Shown: positions 7,434-15,299 of the stretch, piece by piece
How the letters are laid out: every line of letters starts with the position of its first letter
How positions within the stretch are numbered: position 1 is the stretch's first letter
Source: a virus
Reading direction: 5' to 3' (one strand)
IMG/VR virus record: IMGVR_UViG_3300045303_000216
Location: 1 to 39,272 of that record
DNA length: 39,272 nucleotides
Program-made: the position numbers and the translations under genes
Notes under the pieces: generated by a model
What the model saw: the letters and a program-made list of their open reading frames with translations, nothing else
Database searches by the model: none
What the model was told of the DNA's origin: nothing

Positions 7434-8708
7434 ATGTCAGTAGATCATTACATTTTAAGACGGGCAACGGACGCTGGCTTTACTACCGGCGTGACGGACA
7501 TAGATGTTGGCAACGTCACTTCTTATGATGACGATGATGCGGCCCTGGCTTTAGGCGTTAATTATTACTACAAGGTCGAAGCCGTTGACAATATTGCCAA
7601 TCATTCAGGCTTTTCATCGTCTGTTGCAGGAGCGATCACACCTCCCCTGGTTCAACAGGAGGCTGTGGGCCGCTCCTCAGGTGGAACGGTAGCCGGATGG
7701 GCTCAGAATACGATCTTCAGCAACGGTTCACTATTCACATATAGCTCGGGGTCCATCGATCGGACGGGCCTGATCAATTCCGCAACCGATGAGGTTTACT
7801 ACAATCTGCGGTACACGACCACACCGGGAGGGCACTTAGACGGCACGATCACGGGGCTGACGCCTGACACCTCCTATCTGATCCGCTGCCATTATTACGC
7901 CCGAGGCGTTGCTCCGGCAATCGCCGAGATGGTCATGAATTCCGTGCCCGTCGCGGAGATCACCTACAACCCGGACAACCAGGCCCGCATTCAGGAATAC
8001 TACGTCACCTCGGACGGTTCGGGAGAAATTGCGATCTCGCAGACGTATGTATCCGTTAGTTCTTTCATCAACGGACTTCAGGTGTTTCTAGCTGATCCTC
8101 CAGCGGATGCCGTCACCAAACAAGTTGTCTTTGTTGGTGATTCTTTGTTTACGGCTTTTCCGAATTGGGGCGATTCGGTTGCCGAGCAACTAGCAGTTTT
8201 ACGAAGCGGAAACGCTTACAACCAACGAGCTATTTTAAGGTTTGATCCGGCGAATACGATGCGGACGCGATCCGTCGCTTTGCCCGGTGACACAGTGTCG
8301 GGGATGGACGCGAAGGCGTCGAATTTGGATTCGTATTACGACGGTGCTTTGTCGGCGAATGACCTCGTGATACTGATTGGCCACAACGACCTTGCCGCAG
8401 GAACGTCTGCCGCCACGATTGAAGGCGTCCTCGGGCCTTACGTGACCGCCCGGCAGGGAACCGGATGGAGAACATGGATAGCAACGGTTCCACCCGGAAC
8501 CGATATCACCGCAGGAAAGGAAACGGCACGGCTGGCCCTTAATACTTATATCCGCTCCACCTATCCGACGAGATATATCGAGTTTGCACTTAATGCGGCA
8601 CTCGATGACCCGTCGGACATGACCTATTTCTACACTGACGGGGTACACAACACGACCGCAGGAAAGGCAACGATGTCAGCGGCTGTTCATGCTGCCGTGC
8701 CTAGTTAA
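7434..8708 (+). CDS. Tail fibre with SGNH/GDSL hydrolase domain
   Basis: A 424-residue protein whose ATG directly follows the TAA of the previous gene, in the same frame. Residues 1-70 repeat the half-FnIII start of that gene. Residues 75-225 are a beta-rich, carbohydrate-binding-like region. Residues 226-424 form an SGNH hydrolase: block I VVFVGDSL with nucleophile Ser237, block III ILIGHND with Asn318, and block V DGVH with Asp402 and His405. SGNH domains on fibres usually remove acetyl or other ester groups from surface polysaccharide. The oxyanion Gly of block II is not obvious. Specificity is unknown. Confidence 0.75.
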   Translation: MSVDHYILRRATDAGFTTGVTDIDVGNVTSYDDDDAALALGVNYYYKVEAVDNIANHSGFSSSVAGAITPPLVQQEAVGRSSGGTVAGWAQNTIFSNGSLFTYSSGSIDRTGLINSATDEVYYNLRYTTTPGGHLDGTITGLTPDTSYLIRCHYYARGVAPAIAEMVMNSVPVAEITYNPDNQARIQEYYVTSDGSGEIAISQTYVSVSSFINGLQVFLADPPADAVTKQVVFVGDSLFTAFPNWGDSVAEQLAVLRSGNAYNQRAILRFDPANTMRTRSVALPGDTVSGMDAKASNLDSYYDGALSANDLVILIGHNDLAAGTSAATIEGVLGPYVTARQGTGWRTWIATVPPGTDITAGKETARLALNTYIRSTYPTRYIEFALNAALDDPSDMTYFYTDGVHNTTAGKATMSAAVHAAVPS

Positions 8709-8710
8709 AA

Positions 8711-11425
8711 ATGCCTAGTTTCGACACCGACACTCAAGACAAGATCGTGCTGCTTCGCGGGCTCCGAGCTCTCGGCACGCAGCTCGACGTGCACGAGCTG
8801 GTCAAGATCGCTTGGACGTCGGACCCAGATGATGCGGTGTATTACAGCGTCCAGCAAACAGATCAGGTTGCGGACCCGCCGCCGCCCGTGTCGCAGATCG
8901 AGGCAAGGATAATTCCCGATAACCGACCTAACTGGTTTGTGCCAGTGACGATCGACGGCACGATCGGCGACGAATCCATTGACCTGACGCTGTGGGACGG
9001 TGATTTCAACGGCGATGGCGGCGGTGCGATCAGCGATCTGCTGCTGGCGTTTGGCGAGGGCTGTGCGGTCACGCTGCTTTATTGGTTTCCGCAGGTCGAG
9101 CTGCTGCTGCCGATCTGGGACGGCCATCTCGAGTACGGCGGCGACAGCGATCTCTTTGTCGTAAAGATCAAGGCCTCGCAGGGTTTCCAATCGACTGATG
9201 AGGATATGCCGCGTTACGTGCCAGCGAAATACTGCCAGGCGGTTTATGGGGCTTTGCTCGCGACGCAGGAAGAGATCAATGAGGGTTCTTGCCCCTCAAA
9301 TCTTCACATTGGCGGCCACATGGGCATCGTTAACCCTGATACTGGCCTTCCTTGGACATTCTGCGACGTTCTTACCATTCAGAGTTGCATCGACCGCGGC
9401 GTATATGCCCAGGGCGATCCAACAAAGCCCTGGTACCACCTGAGCAATGCGACGCAGCAGGTAACGATCTTCAATAATCAAACCAAAGGCCCGCGGCTGA
9501 GCGTCACTTCGCAGGCAAACGACGGCGACCTTGATGAGGCTCTCCGCGTCGTCATGGGCCGCAGACGGTTTCGCGGGATGAAGGTTGTCAATTATCGCCT
9601 TGATACTAACACCCGCAATCCGGATCAGGGTTTCTTTCAGGCCATTCATCAGGGTCCTCATGGTCCGATCCTGAGTTACGAGCAAACGATGGTGGGCCTC
9701 GGCAGCGGTGACATGATCCCGGTCGTTCCTCTGCATTACGTCGAGCGGCTCGGATCGATTGGCCAGCCGCCCGTAACCGACACGCTTTCGACGCATGCTT
9801 ATTCCGGCACCGCCGTCGCACGCTACACGCACGGGCCCACCGATCCGACGACCGACGATCCCGCCCAGGTCACGATGAGCTCGATCATCAGCGGCCTGCG
9901 TAATGTCCGCGTTTATTACGACGCAGGCAATGGAGTTGTCGGAGACTATTACCGAAGAAACGATTTCGAGGAGCGGCTCACACGCCGGATCTCTCCGACG
10001 ATCGATTTCGCGTCTGTCATGCCGCTGCCCGAGGAAGGTTTGTATTTCGAGGAAGGGTTTTGCATTGAGTTCATCTTTTATATTTCCTTTCAGTACAACG
10101 AGCTATATACATTTACGACAATCCAGGACGATTACGCCTCGCTGTGGATCGAAAACACGGATCTCGGCGACACGCCGATCATTGACAACGCGACATATCC
10201 GGCGACCGGCTCGGGCACGTACACGCCGTCAGCGATCAACACTCCGATCCCGGCACGCCTACGGTTCAAGCAGGCCCCGAACGTCGCACCAAATCCGTGG
10301 GGCATTATTCTGAAATGGCAGTCGGCGTCACGCAGCCTGCAGGTCGTCCCGAACGATCGCCTTTTTCGTGACGCGACCTATCAGCTCGAATTTACTACGA
10401 ACCGCGTCTGGCAGATCGCCCGCATGCTCACCGACAAACGCTGGGGCTTTGGCGAAGATTACGCCGACTTCAACCTCGAGATGTGGAAATACTCGGCCGA
10501 GTGGGTCGATAGGACCGTAGGCTTTACGGATCCTTTCGGAGCCGTTTGGTATCACCGCCGGGCATCGTCCGACGTCGAACTGATCGCCCGCAAGAGCCAG
10601 CAACAGGTCGAGGATATGTGCATCGCCGGATTTCTCTCGCGTCCGTTCAAATTCAATGGCCAACTCTGCATTATGCCGCTCGAGGCGTTGAGTGAGGACG
10701 ATCTCGCCGCTTGCCCGGTTTTTACCGACGAGGGCGACAGCAAAAACATTCTCTGGGAAAAGCAAGGCGACACGCTCGTTTCAACGCTGAAACCGCCCGT
10801 CAAAAAATCGCTCAATGAGATAACGAACGAGGTCAAGGTTAAGTTTGACGACGCTACACAGGACTGGGTTTCTACTCCTCTCCGTCCCGTTCGGGATACG
10901 GGCGTGCAGCTCGCCGGCGGACGTGCGAGAGGAACGACGGCACGCAAGGTTAACTCAAAGGAATATGCACTGCTCGGTGTCACCGTCGAAGGTCATGCGG
11001 TAAAAGCGGCCTGGGGCTTGCTCGATCGCGGCCCGTGTGACGAGGGCGGCCTGCAAAACAATCTCAGCTATCCGCCATTCAAGATATGGTTCGCCGACGC
11101 TCTTGATCTCCATCCTTTCAAGGTGATCAAGATCGTCAATTCGAATTACGCGAAATACGGCTTTACATACTTCCGGATCATGAAGATGGAGCGGAACAAT
11201 GATCTGACCTATTCGCTCACCGTCCAGGCTTACAACGAAACCTACATGGCGTCGTTCGAGACCGAGTACGATCCGGACGATCCGCCCGTCGATTTCCCGG
11301 TGGATACCGACCCGAGCGACCCGCGGCCACCCGATCCTACACCGGAGCCGCTGCCGTGCATTCTGCAGTTCGATACGGTCGAGTACTTGAACGGCACGCT
11401 GAGCGTAAATATCGCGAATTGTTAG
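8711..11425 (+). CDS. Tail tip / baseplate hub protein (J-like) with PA14 domain
   Basis: A 904-residue protein after the fibre genes. N-terminal residues 1-330 and C-terminal residues about 560-860 resemble central tip proteins: RVWQIARMLTDKRWGFGEDY, a segment on cell attachment loops, NEITNEVKVKFDD, and TYFRIMKMERNNDLTYSL followed by ASFETEYDPDDPP. Between them, residues about 390-551 read as a PA14 beta-barrel (SGLRNVRVYYDA, IDF, IEFIFYISFQYNELYTF, DDYASLWIENTDL, LRFKQAP, LKWQSA). PA14 domains bind sugars. A Pro/Asp-rich linker (about 860-885) precedes the end. The call as hub is by domain order and position. Confidence 0.75.
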   Translation: MPSFDTDTQDKIVLLRGLRALGTQLDVHELVKIAWTSDPDDAVYYSVQQTDQVADPPPPVSQIEARIIPDNRPNWFVPVTIDGTIGDESIDLTLWDGDFNGDGGGAISDLLLAFGEGCAVTLLYWFPQVELLLPIWDGHLEYGGDSDLFVVKIKASQGFQSTDEDMPRYVPAKYCQAVYGALLATQEEINEGSCPSNLHIGGHMGIVNPDTGLPWTFCDVLTIQSCIDRGVYAQGDPTKPWYHLSNATQQVTIFNNQTKGPRLSVTSQANDGDLDEALRVVMGRRRFRGMKVVNYRLDTNTRNPDQGFFQAIHQGPHGPILSYEQTMVGLGSGDMIPVVPLHYVERLGSIGQPPVTDTLSTHAYSGTAVARYTHGPTDPTTDDPAQVTMSSIISGLRNVRVYYDAGNGVVGDYYRRNDFEERLTRRISPTIDFASVMPLPEEGLYFEEGFCIEFIFYISFQYNELYTFTTIQDDYASLWIENTDLGDTPIIDNATYPATGSGTYTPSAINTPIPARLRFKQAPNVAPNPWGIILKWQSASRSLQVVPNDRLFRDATYQLEFTTNRVWQIARMLTDKRWGFGEDYADFNLEMWKYSAEWVDRTVGFTDPFGAVWYHRRASSDVELIARKSQQQVEDMCIAGFLSRPFKFNGQLCIMPLEALSEDDLAACPVFTDEGDSKNILWEKQGDTLVSTLKPPVKKSLNEITNEVKVKFDDATQDWVSTPLRPVRDTGVQLAGGRARGTTARKVNSKEYALLGVTVEGHAVKAAWGLLDRGPCDEGGLQNNLSYPPFKIWFADALDLHPFKVIKIVNSNYAKYGFTYFRIMKMERNNDLTYSLTVQAYNETYMASFETEYDPDDPPVDFPVDTDPSDPRPPDPTPEPLPCILQFDTVEYLNGTLSVNIANC

Positions 11426-11432
11426 GAGAATT

Positions 11433-11690
11433 ATGGCAAGCAACTATGGAGCAATGAGGTTCACGTATCAGACGACGATCGGCGTGTCGCTGAGCGTTGG
11501 GCCGGGCATCGATGTCCACGTTTACGATACGCTCGCCGAGGCCGATTCGGCGGACAGCCCGCTGACGACCGATTCTAACGGCGAGATAGCGGCCGGGAGC
11601 CTGTCAGATGTTGCCGCCGGCACGATCGTGCAATTTCGAGTCGAGAATTATAAAGGAATGGCTTTCAGCATTGCCCAAACCACCACATGA
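11433..11690 (+). CDS. Small tail-associated hypothetical protein
   Basis: An 85-residue beta-rich protein with a good AGGAG site ending 8 bases before its ATG. It has repeated strand-turn units (TIGVSLSVGPGIDVHVYDTL, GEIAAGSLSDVAAGTIVQFRVENY) that could be a small prealbumin-like or Ig-like fold. Its last bases overlap the next start (ATGA). Expressed between the tip hub and the fibre protein, it is probably a virion component. No family recognised. Confidence 0.55.
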   Translation: MASNYGAMRFTYQTTIGVSLSVGPGIDVHVYDTLAEADSADSPLTTDSNGEIAAGSLSDVAAGTIVQFRVENYKGMAFSIAQTTT

Positions 11691-12673
11691 TCGAATTCAG
11701 ATTAGATCGCAGGCTCTCCCCTATTTCGGACATCCCGTTCGGCATTCACATGAACGGCGTGCCCGCTCCGGCCGTGCCCTCAGAATCGAACGTCGGCGAG
11801 ATCTACTGGCGTTTTGAGGACGAGACCGACGCACAGCCGCAAAAGCTCGGCGAGGGCGTCGCAGGCTCAAAGGTAAACTTTCCCGTCGATCTGAAAAACC
11901 GACCGATCCGATTGTTTCTCGTCAGCCGTACAAAGAGCGGTGCCCGATCGATCGCCGCCGGCGATATCACCCAGGCCGTGCAATTACTCTTCGATCCCGG
12001 TGCGATCCCGACGACAAGCGAAACAACCGCCGAGGCCGCGGCAAATTTGGCTGTTAATGATCTAGTCTATCTCTACAACGACGGCACTATAAAAGCGGAC
12101 AAATCCGACGCATCCGATGCGACAAAGCCCGTTCAGTGGTTTGTTATTGAGGCGGCCACGACCGGCAATCCGGTGCGTCTATTCGGTCCGGGCAACGTTA
12201 TGACCGGCCTTACGGGTCGATCGCCAGGAGCGAATCAGTATCTATCGACAACGCCTGGCACGATGACTGAAAGCCCGGCGGCCGATCCTGCGACTGACGC
12301 GGGTAAATTAGTGCAAAAGATCGGAGTAGCATTGAGTACGACGAGCGTTGATTTCAATCCGGAAACGGGCACTGTCGTGATCGGCACCGGAGGCTCTGTG
12401 GCTTATCCGCCATCGGCACTCGGGTTGACCGATCTCGGACCGTCTGGCGGCCACGAAAGCGTTCAGCTCGACTGGACCAACAATGGCGGCACCGGCGACA
12501 ACATCATCGAACGCGATTTCAACGGCGGCGGCTTTCTCGCCCATGCGACCGTCGCATTCAACGTCGCCACATACAACGACCTCCCACTCATCTCCCTCGG
12601 CCCGGACGTCACATATCGCGTCCGCAACGCATCCGTCCTCGGCTACAGCAACGCCGAGCTCATTTCTATCTAA
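11687..12673 (+). CDS. Putative tail fibre / virion surface protein with C-terminal FnIII-like domain
   Basis: A 328-residue protein starting in an ATGA overlap. Residues 1-110 are a tail-binding region. Residues 110-235 (AANLAVNDLVYLYNDGTIKAD, then VRLFGPGNVMTGLTG and a segment to VVIGTG) look like the repeat-rich beta module seen in phage fibres and some DUF2190-like proteins. Residues 240-328 (PSALGLTDLG, VQLDWTNNG, VTYRVRNASVLGYSN) read as a degenerate fibronectin III domain. It is the last tail gene and a strong bidirectional terminator follows 35 bases later. Confidence 0.55.
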   Translation: MIEFRLDRRLSPISDIPFGIHMNGVPAPAVPSESNVGEIYWRFEDETDAQPQKLGEGVAGSKVNFPVDLKNRPIRLFLVSRTKSGARSIAAGDITQAVQLLFDPGAIPTTSETTAEAAANLAVNDLVYLYNDGTIKADKSDASDATKPVQWFVIEAATTGNPVRLFGPGNVMTGLTGRSPGANQYLSTTPGTMTESPAADPATDAGKLVQKIGVALSTTSVDFNPETGTVVIGTGGSVAYPPSALGLTDLGPSGGHESVQLDWTNNGGTGDNIIERDFNGGGFLAHATVAFNVATYNDLPLISLGPDVTYRVRNASVLGYSNAELISI

Positions 12674-12708
12674 ATTTCCGACTCATGTGCACTTTCCGTG
12701 CATTGACC

Positions 12709-12750
12709 AAAACAAAAGGACCTGCGACAATGCCGCAAGTCCTTTGTTTT
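12709..12750. terminator. Bidirectional intrinsic terminator after the tail operon
   Basis: The arms AAAACAAAAGGAC (12709-12721) and GTCCTTTGTTTT (12739-12750) pair almost fully, and inner TGCG/CGCA (12723-12726, 12734-12737) pair around a 7-base loop. The descending arm is T-rich on both strands, so it can stop rightward tail transcription and leftward transcription from the other side. It also lies just beyond the CCA end of the tRNA fragment, so it may be the host tRNA terminator carried in attP. Confidence 0.75.
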
Positions 12751-12752
12751 CT

Positions 12753-12802
12753 TGGTAGGCCGTGCAGGGATCGAACCTGCGACCCACGGATTAAGAGTCC
12801 GC
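12753..12802 (-). other. tRNA-Lys(CTT) 3' fragment, integration core
   Basis: On the minus strand this reads as the anticodon stem-loop (GCGGA, loop CTCTTAA, TCCGT), variable region, T arm (GCAGG, TTCGATC, CCTGC), acceptor strand ACGGCCT, discriminator A and encoded CCA. The D arm and 5' acceptor strand (AGGCCGT expected) are absent beyond 12803, so it is not a working tRNA gene. Phages that integrate in tRNA genes carry exactly such a 3' part so that the host gene is restored. Confidence 0.9.
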
Positions 12803-12943
12803 GATGGTTGTCGCGTCTCGTTCGTTTGAGAGCGTACAGCCCGATTTTGACTGCTACTTTGGCGGCATACGTAATTCTCAAGGAATATGTTCTAAACCCT
12901 ATCGGTGCATTAACGGTGCATTCTACACATTTTTTACACCCCC

Positions 12944-12952
12944 TGTTATAAT
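12944..12952 (+). promoter_or_regulatory. Extended -10 promoter for the HNH gene
   Basis: TGTTATAAT is a perfect extended -10 (TG, one base, TATAAT) with no good -35 at the usual distance. Start of transcription would fall at about 12959-12961, so the mRNA would be leaderless or nearly so. The same TGTTATAAT, with similar flanks, lies before the TnpB gene on the other strand. Confidence 0.65.
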
Positions 12953-12960
12953 AGTTAAAC

Positions 12961-13461
12961 ATGAGCATGAAAAATCGTGTGTATCGGGTTAAGAAAGGGG
13001 ATCGTTTCGGCAAGCTGTGCGTGTCATCAATCGAGCCGATCAGAAGAAAAAGCCGTAAATATTGGCCATGCGTTTGCGACTGCGGCAATAAGAAGCCCAT
13101 ATATGAAGCCCACCTTCTAAGCGGAGAGATCACATCCTGTTTTTGCACGAAACCCACCGAAAAAGACCATCTTACATATAACTCCTGGCGGGCAATGAAA
13201 GCTCGTTGTTCACAGCCGACACACAAACAGTTTTACAACTATGGCGGCCGCGGAGTCCGGGTCTGCAGCCGTTGGCAACGGTTTAAGTATTTTCTTGAGG
13301 ATATGGGCAAACGCCCTGGCAAGGAATATTCCATCGACAGGATCAACGGAGACGGACATTACGAGCCAAAAAACTGCAAATGGGCGACAGTTGAAGAGCA
13401 ATTGTCCCACCGTCGCACGGAATGGCGTAACGCACCCAGCATCATAACCGCGTGCCCTTAA
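12961..13461 (+). CDS. HNH-type homing endonuclease with N-terminal zinc ribbon
   Basis: A 166-residue protein. Residues 10-62 match the small N-terminal domain of this family (KKGDRFGKLCV, Cys37/39/41 and Cys60/62 as a metal site). Residues 72-152 carry the nuclease-like part: YNSWRAMKARC, FYNYGGRGVRV, SRWQRFKYFLEDMGKRPG, SIDRINGDGHYEPKNCKWAT. Many phages hold these as free-standing homing endonucleases. It is the only rightward gene in this region, converges with the integrase and overlaps its 3' end by 20 bases. It has its own promoter and no Shine-Dalgarno site, consistent with a mobile gene inserted beside attP. Confidence 0.75.
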   Translation: MSMKNRVYRVKKGDRFGKLCVSSIEPIRRKSRKYWPCVCDCGNKKPIYEAHLLSGEITSCFCTKPTEKDHLTYNSWRAMKARCSQPTHKQFYNYGGRGVRVCSRWQRFKYFLEDMGKRPGKEYSIDRINGDGHYEPKNCKWATVEEQLSHRRTEWRNAPSIITACP

Positions 13462-14554
13462 ATCTCATGACGTTTTCCATTGCGTTTGTAGCGTCAGCCT
13501 GAAGACTGGGCTGCACATGACTATAAGTGTCGAGCGTGAGCACGACGGACGCATGGCCCAAGCGATCTGCGACGATCTTTGCATTGTAGCCCTGGATGAG
13601 CAGAAGCGTTGCACATGAATGCCGCAAGCTATATATCGTAATGTGTTTACCGAGATCGCACGCATCCGCGATGGGGCGGAAATAACGGCGAGTTAAATTG
13701 CTCATTTCTATGGGCCGCCCGATCTCATTGGGGAAAATCAAATCGTGATTAAACCATGTTCCTTTCATCGCCAGGCGATGCTCGTTCTGCTCACGACGGT
13801 GTGTTAGGAGTCGCTTTCGGAGTCCGGCAGATAGAGATATTCGCCGCCGGCTGCGGGCTGTTTTTAATTCCTTGAAATAATACCCGCCACCGCCTGACCG
13901 ATTAAATTGCACTGCTTGCTGGATAAAAATGTCCGTACCATCGTAATCCCTCCATCGCAAAGCGAGATATTCTTCCGGCCGCATTCCTGTTTCAAGAGCC
14001 AACTCGAAGATGATACCGTTTTTCATCGTTCGGCAAGTCTCAGTAAAAAGAAAGGCTTCATCTGGATTTAAGACTTGGATCTCTGTTCGCGATCTCTGCG
14101 GGCGATCGGTGTGTTTACAGGGATTGGATTTGATATCGCCGCGGCGGACGCACCAGGAAAAGAAAGCATTGAGCGAAGCATGCAGATTGCGGATGGTGGT
14201 CGAGGACCGGCCGCAATCGTCATAGACCTTTTGGATGTCGCCGCGTTCGATGCGTCCGAGCTTGACGGTGCGGAGCCGGTCGAGGGCGTAGCGTCTTATT
14301 GATCCGTCGTAGCCGTCGACGGTCCGCGGGGCGAGCTTTGGTTTGATCGCGGCCAGCCAGAGCTCAAAGCATTTCTCGAACCTGACGCCGGCGAGACGGC
14401 CCTTGGCGAGCAGGACCTCCATGTCGCGGGCCTCTTCGCGGGCCTCGGCAAGCGTGCCGTCGAAAACCTTGTTGTCATAAACCCGGTTGCGGCCCGTACC
14501 TTTCGACGCACGGATCAGATATCGCCGCTCACCGAGTTTCTTGATCTGGGCCAT
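13442..14554 (-). CDS. int: Tyrosine-type site-specific integrase
   Basis: A 370-residue integrase. N-terminal arm-binding region about 1-55, core-binding SAM-like domain about 56-150, catalytic domain 155-370. Catalytic residues seen: Arg192 (LETGMRPEEYLALRW), Lys231 in the beta-hairpin, Arg311 in IYSLRHS, His334 in LGHAS, and nucleophile Tyr344 in LDTYSHV. The usual first His of the H-x-x-R box is Tyr308, a known variant. It catalyses recombination between attP (about 640-870 bp away) and the host tRNA-Lys gene. It is the last gene of a leftward operon with overlapping or closely spaced genes. Confidence 0.93.
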   Translation of the reverse strand: MAQIKKLGERRYLIRASKGTGRNRVYDNKVFDGTLAEAREEARDMEVLLAKGRLAGVRFEKCFELWLAAIKPKLAPRTVDGYDGSIRRYALDRLRTVKLGRIERGDIQKVYDDCGRSSTTIRNLHASLNAFFSWCVRRGDIKSNPCKHTDRPQRSRTEIQVLNPDEAFLFTETCRTMKNGIIFELALETGMRPEEYLALRWRDYDGTDIFIQQAVQFNRSGGGGYYFKELKTARSRRRISLSAGLRKRLLTHRREQNEHRLAMKGTWFNHDLIFPNEIGRPIEMSNLTRRYFRPIADACDLGKHITIYSLRHSCATLLLIQGYNAKIVADRLGHASVVLTLDTYSHVQPSLQADATNAMENVMRFKGTRL

Positions 14555-14560
14555 TTGGGA

Positions 14561-14746
14561 TCAATCCGTGCCGCTCGAAAAAGTCGCAATTGTCAGGATC
14601 AATGCCTGAGATCGCAGCATTTTCTTTGTGTCTTCCCACTCCGCCTCGGTCTCTTCGAGACAGGATTTGTGCACGACGAAATCAGGCTGAATGACGACGG
14701 TTTCTTGATCGGCCTCGAGCGGTAGTCCGCAATCTGCACATTCCAT
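14561..14746 (-). CDS. Small zinc-knuckle-like hypothetical protein
   Basis: A 61-residue protein with a CADCG motif at residues 3-7 and later His26 and Cys29 (VVHKSC), which together could bind one zinc ion. A helical acidic C-terminal half follows. Its ATG overlaps the stop of the upstream gene (TAATG), so translation is coupled. It lies between the excisionase-like gene and the integrase in the same leftward operon. Function unknown. Confidence 0.55.
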   Translation of the reverse strand: MECADCGLPLEADQETVVIQPDFVVHKSCLEETEAEWEDTKKMLRSQALILTIATFSSGTD

Positions 14747-14979
14747 TATTCCGCGAGCCCTCCGTTTTTCTTAGTCGCAACGAGGAAGGCATTCATGTGC
14801 TTTGTCGCACTGCTGATTGCCGGAATGAACTGTATTGTCATGGATCTGGCCCATTGTTCAAACCCGATTCGCATGCAGTCCATGTTTATTTCAAAATCGA
14901 AGACACGCAACTCGGTAGCCGTGAGAGTGGGTCGCGAATTATGATCAAACCAAAATAACTGCCAATCTCCGAGACTCAT
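14746..14979 (-). CDS. Hypothetical protein in the integrase operon
   Basis: A 77-residue protein joined to its neighbours by ATGA (upstream) and TAATG (downstream) overlaps. It has aromatic residues near the start (DWQLFWFDHNSRPTL) and no Cys pairs or membrane segment. I do not recognise a family. Overlaps on both sides show it is translated with the excisionase-like and integrase genes. Confidence 0.5.
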   Translation of the reverse strand: MSLGDWQLFWFDHNSRPTLTATELRVFDFEINMDCMRIGFEQWARSMTIQFIPAISSATKHMNAFLVATKKNGGLAE

Positions 14980-15233
14980 TCCGCCAGCCCTCCGGCCTGA
15001 ATCCAGCGGCTCAGGCGTCGTTTATCGATATGAATGATCTTGGTGCCGAGGCGGACGGACGGGAAACTATTCGTGGCCGCGTCTTTCGCCAATCCGTAGA
15101 TCACTGATTTAGAAACGCCGCAGAGCTTTGCCGCTTCGTCGACCGTGATCAGCTCCGGCTCGGCCGGGACCGTGTTCACCCAGCTCGCCAGCTCTTCGCG
15201 TATCAATTGCCGTATCGCCTCGTCTGTAGACAT
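14976..15233 (-). CDS. Excisionase-like helix-turn-helix protein
   Basis: An 85-residue protein beginning MSTDEAIRQLI. Residues 32-83 form a MerR/excisionase-type winged helix (ELITVDEAAKLCGVSKSVIYGLAKD, then VRLGTKIIHIDKRRLSRWIQ), the HTH_17 pattern. Its place at the head of the integrase operon supports a recombination directionality factor or a local regulator. An in-frame TTG 27 bases upstream exists, but it would place translation inside the terminator-like hairpin, so the ATG at 15233 is preferred. The promoter at 15300-15328 drives it. Confidence 0.75.
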   Translation of the reverse strand: MSTDEAIRQLIREELASWVNTVPAEPELITVDEAAKLCGVSKSVIYGLAKDAATNSFPSVRLGTKIIHIDKRRLSRWIQAGGLAE

Positions 15234-15235
15234 AG

Positions 15236-15264
15236 AAAAACCCCTCGGGATGTGTCCCAAGGGG
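15236..15264 (-). terminator. Leader hairpin with T-tract upstream of the excisionase-like gene
   Basis: Read leftward, CCCCTTGGG (15264-15256), a 6-base loop, CCCGAGGGG (15249-15241) and five T (15240-15236) form a strong intrinsic terminator. It lies in the 5' leader of the integrase operon, between its promoter and the ATG at 15233. It could act as an attenuator relieved by antitermination, or block other leftward readthrough. Confidence 0.7.
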
Positions 15265-15294
15265 CTTTCGGATACATGGCGTAATTTGTTGGCA
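15261..15294. repeat. Interspersed 34-bp repeat, copy 1
   Basis: GGGGCTTTCGG, a variable middle, GGCG and TTTGTTGGCA match 17480-17514 with only a few mismatches and two or three single-base gaps. This copy covers the first bases of the leftward integrase-operon transcript. Confidence 0.6.
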
Positions 15295-15299
15295 TGACG

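Larger units (their letters stand above)
12687..12922. other. attP: attP attachment site with paired arm-type repeats
   Basis: A core matching a tRNA-Lys 3' half (12753-12802) lies between two pairs of GTGCAY repeats. The left pair starts at 12687 and 12698, the right pair at 12905 and 12916. Both pairs are spaced exactly 11 bp, one helical turn, and all have the same orientation. The right pair extends to CGGTGCATT. The integrase gene is nearby. This is the layout expected for arm-type integrase binding sites (P and P' arms). The assignment is inference from layout. Confidence 0.75.

Noticed and set aside
12753-12830. A functional tRNA-Lys gene
   Set aside because: The 5' acceptor strand and D arm are missing; only the 3' half remains, as expected for an attP core.
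12685-12992. Short rightward frames over the attP region (for example 12685-12951)
   Set aside because: They run through the terminator and tRNA fragment, and have no family likeness or ribosome sites.
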